From contig NZ_JAVIFU010000027.1 of assembly GCF_031157315.1 (NCBI RefSeq), forward strand, positions 1-64,000: a stretch of DNA of 64,000 bases, written 5' to 3'. Numbering within the stretch: position 1 is the stretch's first letter; every line of letters begins with the position of its first letter. Shown here in pieces: positions 58,751 through 64,000 of this stretch. The notes under the pieces are model-generated. The model searched no databases and had not been told where the DNA came from. It worked only from the letters and a program-made list of their open reading frames with translations. Origin of the DNA: Paenibacillus sp. LHD-38 (lineage in GTDB: Bacteria; Bacillota; Bacilli; Paenibacillales; Paenibacillaceae). Position numbers and translations under genes: made by a program.

Positions 58751-61306
58751 ATGAGAGAAACAAAACTAGTGCTGGATAATTGGAAGTTTAAGGCTTGTCA
58801 GGAAAAGAAATGGATGGAGGCGGCCGTTCCGGGCTGCGTACATACGGATTTACTGCGGAATGGAATTATCGAGGATCCTTTTTATGCAACAAATGAGCAT
58901 GATTTGCAATGGATCGATAAAATAGATTGGGAATATGAATCACGGTTTGATGTCGCGGAGGAGCTGCTGCAAGCATCCGCTTTAGAGCTGGTATTTGACG
59001 GTTTAGATACGTACGCTGATGTCTATTTGAATGATCAGCATGTGCTTTCTGCCGATAATATGTTCAGAACGTGGAAAGCCGATGTTAAATCGATCGTGAC
59101 GGCTGCAAATAATCATTTAAGGATAAAATTCCGTTCGCCCGTGCAGGAGGATCTGCCGAAGATCGATAAGCTGGGCTATAATTTGCCGGCTTCAAACGAT
59201 CAATCCGAGCTGGGCGGACTGGGCGCGCAGAAGATTAGTATTTTTGCTAGAAAAGCGCCTTATCATTACGGCTGGGATTGGGGTCCGCGATTTGTTACGA
59301 GCGGAATTTGGCGCGAAGCTAGACTGGTAGGCTGGTCTGAGAGCAGGATCGTTGACGTGCATGTCCAGCAGGACAGCGTAACGGCATCGCAAGCAAGCTT
59401 ATCTGTCAGCGTGGAAATCGAGTCCAAGGAATCATGGAGTGGAATTGTAAGAATTAGCGCGGACGGACAAGTTTGGGAGCAAGAAGCTATTTTGGGTCAA
59501 GGAAGCAGCATCGTAGAAGTGAAGGCAGTTATCGAGCAGCCAAAGCTTTGGTGGAGCAGAGGGCTGGGCGAGTCCCATATGTATACCTTTACGGCAGAGC
59601 TTATTAAGGAAGATAACGCTGTCGCGGCGAAATCTGTTCGCACCGGCTTGCGGTCCGTCCGCTTAGTGCGCGACAAGGATGAGAAGGGCGCCAGCTTCTA
59701 TTTCGAGCTGAACGGAGTGCCTGTCTTCGCTAAGGGTGCGAACCATATTCCAAATGACAGCTTTATAACGAATGTGACCGATGAACGCTACAGGCATGAA
59801 ATCGCTGCGGCAGCAGAATCAAACATGAATATGCTGCGCGTTTGGGGTGGCGGGATCTACGAGCAATCGGTTTTCTACGAGCTGTGCGATGAGTACGGCA
59901 TCATGGTATGGCAGGACTTCATGTTCGCTTGCAGTATGTATCCGGGCGATGAAGCATTTTTGGAAAATGTTCGGCTTGAAGCCATCGAGAACGTAAAGCG
60001 CCTCCGCAATCATCCCTCCATCGTGCTTTGGTGCGGCAATAACGAGATCGATTCGGCATGGGCCGAATACGATGAAGACGGCGGTTGGGGCTGGAAGAAA
60101 GAATATACGAAGGAGCAGCGTAAAGTCATCTGGTCAGATTACGAAGCAGTTTTCCATGACATATTGCCTGAAGCGGTTGCGACATTTGCGCCCGGCACGC
60201 AATATTGGCCATCATCGCCTCTTATTTCGTTGACTGGCGACATTAATCAGCATGCCCACCCGCTCTCCGCAGAAGGAGATATTCATTATTGGGGAGTTTG
60301 GCACGCGGTTGAGCCATTTGAGAATTACAATATAAAAGTCGGACGTTTCATGAGTGAATACGGCTTTCAATCCTTCCCTGAATACGATACGGTAATGACC
60401 TTTGCTACCGAGCAGGATTTGGCGCTGGATTCGAAAGTGATGCGCGCCCATCAGAAGAACGGCGACGGAAACCGGCTTATCAAAGAATATATGGATATTT
60501 ACATGAATCAGCCAAAGGATTTCCCTGCATTTCTTTATATGAGCCAAGTTCTGCAAGCGGAAGCGATGAAAATGGCAATCGAAGCCCATCGCCGCAACAT
60601 GCCATATTGCATGGGGACACTCTATTGGCAGATGAACGATTGCTGGCCGGTTGCTTCCTGGTCGGGCATGGATTATTACGGCAAGTGGAAAGCCATGCAA
60701 TACTATGCGAAAAGAAGCTTCGCCGATACGATGCTTTCTTTTGACCGCACGGATGACGGTATGGTGAACGTACATTTGGTTACCGATTCACTTACGCCGA
60801 TTAAAGGGGAGCTTAGCCTAAGGCTGTATGATTTTTCAGGCGCACTGATTAAGCAGACTTCAACCCGTGTTGCCATGGATGGCAACCGCGCAGCCGTAGT
60901 CAGCTCGATCAATGAGCAGGAGTGGCTGGACGGATACGAAGCAGGGAGCGTCGTCTTGTATGCTGAGCTTGAGCAAGACGGCCAGCTCGTGGATAACAAG
61001 ACTTATTATTTCGCTAAAGCGAAAGACCAGAAGCTGACGGACAGCGTTATTCGCATCAAGGTGGTTGAGGGCAGCAACGGCACTGCATTTACGCTTACTG
61101 CGGATGTCCTCGCCAGGCAGGTATGGGTTACAGCGGAACATGAAGGCATGTTCACTGACAATTTCTTTGATCTTATACCGGGTGTAACGAAAACCGTACA
61201 ATTCATGTACCGTAATGAAGGTGAGACGGTAGGGAAACCAACTGCTGCCGGCAAGGTGCAAGTTCGTTCCATGGTTGATTTTTTGGCTGATCGCAAAGCA
61301 GAATAG
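58751..61306 (+). CDS. GH2 beta-mannosidase, cytoplasmic
   Basis: 851 residues, typical for bacterial beta-mannosidases. The N-terminal jelly-roll has AAVPGCVHTDLLRNGIIEDP, followed by an Ig-like domain and the barrel. Acid/base Glu432 is in LWCGNNEID and nucleophile Glu536 in FMSEYGFQSFPE; TLYWQMNDCWPVASW is the family signature near the barrel end. It removes mannose from the non-reducing ends of manno-oligosaccharides made by the GH26 enzymes. AGGAGG lies 6 bases before the ATG. It is the last gene of the mannan locus. Confidence 0.94.
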   Translation: MRETKLVLDNWKFKACQEKKWMEAAVPGCVHTDLLRNGIIEDPFYATNEHDLQWIDKIDWEYESRFDVAEELLQASALELVFDGLDTYADVYLNDQHVLSADNMFRTWKADVKSIVTAANNHLRIKFRSPVQEDLPKIDKLGYNLPASNDQSELGGLGAQKISIFARKAPYHYGWDWGPRFVTSGIWREARLVGWSESRIVDVHVQQDSVTASQASLSVSVEIESKESWSGIVRISADGQVWEQEAILGQGSSIVEVKAVIEQPKLWWSRGLGESHMYTFTAELIKEDNAVAAKSVRTGLRSVRLVRDKDEKGASFYFELNGVPVFAKGANHIPNDSFITNVTDERYRHEIAAAAESNMNMLRVWGGGIYEQSVFYELCDEYGIMVWQDFMFACSMYPGDEAFLENVRLEAIENVKRLRNHPSIVLWCGNNEIDSAWAEYDEDGGWGWKKEYTKEQRKVIWSDYEAVFHDILPEAVATFAPGTQYWPSSPLISLTGDINQHAHPLSAEGDIHYWGVWHAVEPFENYNIKVGRFMSEYGFQSFPEYDTVMTFATEQDLALDSKVMRAHQKNGDGNRLIKEYMDIYMNQPKDFPAFLYMSQVLQAEAMKMAIEAHRRNMPYCMGTLYWQMNDCWPVASWSGMDYYGKWKAMQYYAKRSFADTMLSFDRTDDGMVNVHLVTDSLTPIKGELSLRLYDFSGALIKQTSTRVAMDGNRAAVVSSINEQEWLDGYEAGSVVLYAELEQDGQLVDNKTYYFAKAKDQKLTDSVIRIKVVEGSNGTAFTLTADVLARQVWVTAEHEGMFTDNFFDLIPGVTKTVQFMYRNEGETVGKPTAAGKVQVRSMVDFLADRKAE

Positions 61307-61487
61307 AATGAGGGTTGCCTCAATCAACGTGAATAAAATATAAATTTTTTGAGGCGCATCCCGCGCCTGCAGCAGAATAGTCGAAATGTTTTAACAGGGT
61401 TAAGCGGTTTGCGTTATTAATGAAAGGGGCTCACTCTTAGGAGGGGCTCCTTTTCTATTTATAAGTGTGTAAAACATACATCAATTC

Positions 61488-61516
61488 TTTACCGTGACAA
61501 AGGATTAATGTATTAT
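61488..61516 (+). promoter_or_regulatory. Promoter of hisC
   Basis: TTTACC (61488-61493) and TATTAT (61511-61516) are 17 bases apart. The long open frame's ATG at 61508 lies within this promoter, supporting the later start at 61568. Confidence 0.6.
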
Positions 61517-61567
61517 AGTGTTAAAGTGTTAAAGGTTTGTATTCTAATGATGAAGGTGATTTTATTT

Positions 61568-62689
61568 ATGCGAGAGAATATCGAGGTTCGCGCACGTAAA
61601 GCAATTGAGCAGCTAAAACCTTACTCACCTGGAAAGCCGATATGGGAGGTGCAGCGCGAGCTGGGCTTGGAGCGGGTAATCAAACTTGCCTCCAATGAAA
61701 ATCCGCTGGGACCGTCACCTAAGGCTGTTGAGGCTATGCAGGCGGCTCTAACGGAGCTTCACCGATATCCGGATGCTCAAACCTTGGATTTAAAGCAGAC
61801 CCTTGCGACTCATTATGACCTAAGCCCAGAGCAAGTTTTGGTTACAAATGGCGGAGACGAACTCATCACCCTCGTGTCAGAAGCGTTCTTGGAAGCCGAT
61901 GATGAAATTATCGTACCCAGCCCAACATTTAGCGAATATGCGTTTGGCGCTCAAATCATGGATGCTAAAATAGTCGTCGCACATCTAAAAGCGGATTTTC
62001 AATACGATTCGGAAGCGATCCTTACAGCTGTGACAGACCGCACGAAAATTGTGTATCTGTGCTCGCCCAACAATCCGACGGGTACTTTTTTGCCGCGAAC
62101 AGAGCTGAAGCATATTCTTGATTCGCTTCCCGAGCAGGTGCTGGTTGTGCTTGATGCCGCGTACAGCCACTATGCCACAGACGAGCATTATTCGGATGGT
62201 ACTGAATTTGTGCGGGCAGGTTACCCTCTGCTTATATTAAGAACATTTTCCAAAATATACGGGCTAGCTGGCATACGCATCGGCTTTGGCATTGCGCATC
62301 CGTCCATAATCCAAAACATATTGAAGGTTAAAGAGCCGTTTAACGTAAACGCATTGGCCCAAACTGCGGCCGCAGCAGCTGTTGGTGATGCAGAGCATGT
62401 GCAGCGGTCACAGACGCTTGTTTTTGCGGAGCGGGAGCGGTTTTACAAAGCATTAGAAACGCTTGGCTGCAGCTTTACGGTGAGCATGAGCAACTTTGTG
62501 CTTGTGGAGATGGGAGAGAAGTCGGCAGTTATTTATGAGGAATTAATGGCTAGAGGCATTATCGTAAGGCACGGAAAAACATGGGGATTGCCGCATCATT
62601 TGCGGATTACAATCGGAACGCCGGATGAGAATGAATGTTTTCTAAAAGCGTTAAGCGATATTTTGGATACAGGTAATATGCATGCATAA
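61568..62689 (+). CDS. hisC: Histidinol-phosphate aminotransferase
   Basis: About 373 residues, a class I/II PLP aminotransferase of the HisC type: KLASNENPLGPSPKAVEAM at about 39, VLVTNGGDELI at about 90, CSPNNPTGTF at about 165, DAAYSHYA at about 196 and PLP Lys229 in LRTFSKIYGLAGIRIGFG. It transaminates imidazole-acetol phosphate in histidine synthesis and often also acts on aromatic 2-oxo acids. ATG 61568 follows GAAGGTGA. It is monocistronic here, away from any his operon, so a broader aromatic aminotransferase role is plausible. Confidence 0.9.
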   Translation: MRENIEVRARKAIEQLKPYSPGKPIWEVQRELGLERVIKLASNENPLGPSPKAVEAMQAALTELHRYPDAQTLDLKQTLATHYDLSPEQVLVTNGGDELITLVSEAFLEADDEIIVPSPTFSEYAFGAQIMDAKIVVAHLKADFQYDSEAILTAVTDRTKIVYLCSPNNPTGTFLPRTELKHILDSLPEQVLVVLDAAYSHYATDEHYSDGTEFVRAGYPLLILRTFSKIYGLAGIRIGFGIAHPSIIQNILKVKEPFNVNALAQTAAAAAVGDAEHVQRSQTLVFAERERFYKALETLGCSFTVSMSNFVLVEMGEKSAVIYEELMARGIIVRHGKTWGLPHHLRITIGTPDENECFLKALSDILDTGNMHA

Positions 62690-62696
62690 AAAATGA

Positions 62697-62736
62697 GCAG
62701 CCTGTTCGGGAATAGTCCGGAACAGGCTGCTTTTTG
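62697..62736. terminator. Bidirectional terminator between hisC and the CAP gene
   Basis: GCAGCCTGTTC and GAACAGGCTGC form a perfect stem with a GGGAATAGTCCG loop. Five T follow on the plus strand; on the minus strand a T-run starts a few bases later. Confidence 0.88.
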
Positions 62737-62746
62737 CTTAAAGAGG

Positions 62747-63493
62747 TTAGCCAATAAACTCTTGTACCCATGAGCCGTTGTAATGAGCAACACCGATTTT
62801 ATTGAAGCTGCTGTTCAAAATGTTGGCTCTATGCCCCGGGCTGTTCATCCAGTCGCTCATGACACGCTCGGCTGTCGGTTGGCCTTTGGCGATGTTTTCG
62901 CCGGCTGAGTTATAGGTAATTCCAAATTGCTTCATCATATCGAATGGAGAACCGTACGTCGGCGAATTATGATCAAAGTAGTTGTTGTTGGCCATATCCT
63001 TTGCTTTAACCATTGCCATATTAGCAAGCGGGCCATCCATGCTTAGTGCGCCTAATCCGGCTTTGGACCGCTCGGCGTTGACGAGCTGAAGCACTTGCTT
63101 CTCAAATTGGCCGACAGCTGCGTTTTGTCCGTCCGGCTTTGGATTAGCCGGGGTTTGAGGAGCTGGCCTCTGAGTAGTAGGGTTTTGTACATTAGGGTTC
63201 TGACCCGTTGGCTGCTGAACTACCGGATACCTCGTTGCTGGATTTTGGACTTGAATATCGCCAAAAATCCAATCCGGCAAATTGATATTCGAACCCCTCA
63301 TCGAAGATAACGGTTTTGCTGCATTTGGTGTAGTAATGGATGAGGCACGCGTAATAATTGGCGCAGCAGTAATGACAGGAGTTTTGATTTGGGCATGATT
63401 AAGAGCATTCTGTTTGTGCATGTCATTGGAATTCGTGTTGGTCGAACAACCTGTCACAACTAATAATGCTGCGATTGCAATGTACTTTTTCAA
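62747..63493 (-). CDS. CAP-domain (SCP/YkwD-like) lipoprotein
   Basis: 248 residues. Signal with lipobox VVTG-C, Cys16. A low-complexity Asn/Pro/Gln/Thr-rich tether spans about 70-125. The C-terminal CAP domain has VLQLVNAERSKAGLGALSMD, DMANNNYFDHNSPTYGSPFD, the Glu/His pocket (SAGENIAKG, SPGHRANILN) and ends GSWVQEFIG. Bacterial CAP proteins are surface or spore-coat associated (YkwD/SafA-type settings) with no settled reaction. The start is TTG at 63493 with AGAGGTG 9 bases before it. It converges with hisC over a shared terminator. Confidence 0.88.
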   Translation of the reverse strand: MKKYIAIAALLVVTGCSTNTNSNDMHKQNALNHAQIKTPVITAAPIITRASSITTPNAAKPLSSMRGSNINLPDWIFGDIQVQNPATRYPVVQQPTGQNPNVQNPTTQRPAPQTPANPKPDGQNAAVGQFEKQVLQLVNAERSKAGLGALSMDGPLANMAMVKAKDMANNNYFDHNSPTYGSPFDMMKQFGITYNSAGENIAKGQPTAERVMSDWMNSPGHRANILNSSFNKIGVAHYNGSWVQEFIG

Positions 63494-63606
63494 TTAAGAA
63501 CACCTCTGATTTTAGGATAAAGTGCTTGCCACGCCTTTTATAATCTCCCGTCAGCGCGGCTGTTATCCTGTATGAAAATAAATGATTATGGATTTTGCTT
63601 GGGGAC

Positions 63607-63635
63607 TTGCTTATTCCAAATGCCTATGGTATATT
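63607..63635 (+). promoter_or_regulatory. Promoter of the cold-shock gene
   Basis: TTGCTT (63607-63612) and TATATT (63630-63635) have a 17-base spacer, giving a leader of about 130 nt. A second -10-like TATAAT at 63695-63700 lacks a good -35. Confidence 0.55.
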
Positions 63636-63668
63636 ATCAATACAAATAACAAATTTAAACCTTGAATT

Positions 63669-63720
63669 CACATATTGAAAAGGGTTGTCATTTGTATAAT
63701 GATACTTTTCTCAATATGTG
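63669..63720 (+). promoter_or_regulatory. Long imperfect hairpin in the cold-shock leader
   Basis: CACATATTGA (63669-63678) pairs exactly with TCAATATGTG (63711-63720). Further in, AAAG/CTTTT and TCATT/AATGA also pair, leaving TGTAT as loop. If transcribed from 63642 it lies in the 5' leader and may respond to temperature, as known for cold-shock mRNAs. Confidence 0.55.
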
Positions 63721-63774
63721 ATTTTTAGTTTTTCTGGAAAAAACATGTTAAAAAAATTATTGGAGGTTTTTATA

Positions 63775-63975
63775 ATGGAACAAGGTACAGTGAAATGGTT
63801 TAACGCAGAGAAAGGTTTTGGCTTTATCGAAGTAGAAGGCGGCAATGACGTATTCGTTCATTTCTCCGCTATTCAAGGCGAAGGCTTCAAATCCCTTGAC
63901 GAAGGTCAACGCGTTGAGTTCAACGTAACTCAAGGCAACCGTGGACCACAAGCAGAAAACGTTGTAAAACTGTAG
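63775..63975 (+). CDS. Cold-shock protein (CspA/CspD family)
   Basis: 66 residues, a single OB-fold cold-shock domain with RNP1 KGFGFIEV and RNP2 VFVHFSAI. It binds single-stranded RNA and DNA as an RNA chaperone, in the cytoplasm. TTGGAGG lies 9 bases before ATG 63775; the longer frame from 63718 includes leader. The long structured leader suggests post-transcriptional control. Confidence 0.95.
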   Translation: MEQGTVKWFNAEKGFGFIEVEGGNDVFVHFSAIQGEGFKSLDEGQRVEFNVTQGNRGPQAENVVKL

Positions 63976-64000
63976 TATTTACAACATCGAGAGCCCTTAA

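Noticed and set aside
61424..61456. Terminator after the GH2 gene (GGGGCTC direct repeat and CCTTTT)
   Set aside because: GGGGCTC is a direct, not inverted, repeat; only a 5-bp outer pairing is possible.

Overview
The window reads as a chromosomal segment of a spore-forming Gram-positive of the Paenibacillaceae (Paenibacillus-like). This is an inference from several things seen together: strong AAGGAGG-type ribosome sites with many GTG/TTG starts, YesM/YesN-type two-component pairs beside sugar ABC transporters that lack their own ATPase, spore-germination gene debris, a DUF5696/YIP1/NHL transporter operon, and lipoboxes and terminators of Firmicutes style. There is no rRNA, tRNA, CRISPR array, prophage or intact transposase in view.

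Layout. 0-3 kb is repeat-rich and decayed: a 317-bp element with 20-bp perfect terminal inverted repeats, two copies of a palindromic intergenic repeat, a small lipoprotein gene and a truncated glyoxalase-like gene. 2.2-6.4 kb holds a ThuA-like gene divergent from two tandem LysM-GMC oxidoreductase paralogues. 6.4-7.3 kb is a graveyard of gene fragments. 7.3-25.4 kb is a carbohydrate island: AraC regulator, PhyH-type dioxygenase coupled to a TIM-barrel isomerase-like gene, GH30, a YesM/YesN-type kinase/regulator pair, a CUT1-type sugar ABC importer (binding protein plus two permeases), GH42, a luciferase-like oxidoreductase, GH36-type and GH4 enzymes and a second AraC regulator. 25.4-34.3 kb is general metabolism and regulation: chorismate mutase, DUF3891, a decayed gerB/gerC remnant, a divergent prs gene with a 38-bp tandem repeat against its ribosome site, a GAF histidine kinase with NarL-type regulator, azoreductase, and TetR plus MFS drug exporter. 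34.3-38.7 kb is a cobalamin-riboswitch-controlled ECF transporter operon with a DUF4430 lipoprotein. 38.8-61.3 kb is a beta-mannan locus. It has a broken secreted GH5 mannanase, a LacI regulator, two binding proteins (one a very large fusion), two separate permease pairs, NHL-repeat, YIP1 and DUF5696 genes between them, two GH26 mannanases, an SGNH esterase-like gene and a GH2 beta-mannosidase. 61.5-64 kb has hisC, a CAP-domain lipoprotein and a cold-shock protein with a long structured leader.

How the genes work together. In the first sugar island the importer would bring in oligosaccharides that GH30, GH42, GH36 and GH4 cut inside the cell. The GH30 gene and the binding-protein gene share the same 20-bp promoter box at the same spacing, so they probably respond to one regulator. 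In the mannan locus the CBM-bearing, membrane-tethered GH26 would act outside, the two permease pairs import manno-oligosaccharides, and the leaderless GH26, the SGNH hydrolase and the GH2 enzyme finish the breakdown. Neither importer has an ATPase gene here, so both presumably use a shared MsmX-type ATPase encoded elsewhere.

Most interesting: the NHL-TPR/YIP1/DUF5696 block between two permease pairs (46.5-55 kb); a four-copy structured intergenic element with a compensatory base change; the tandem hairpin array on the prs ribosome site; and a shared 16-bp operator-like palindrome at the promoters of two redox enzymes.
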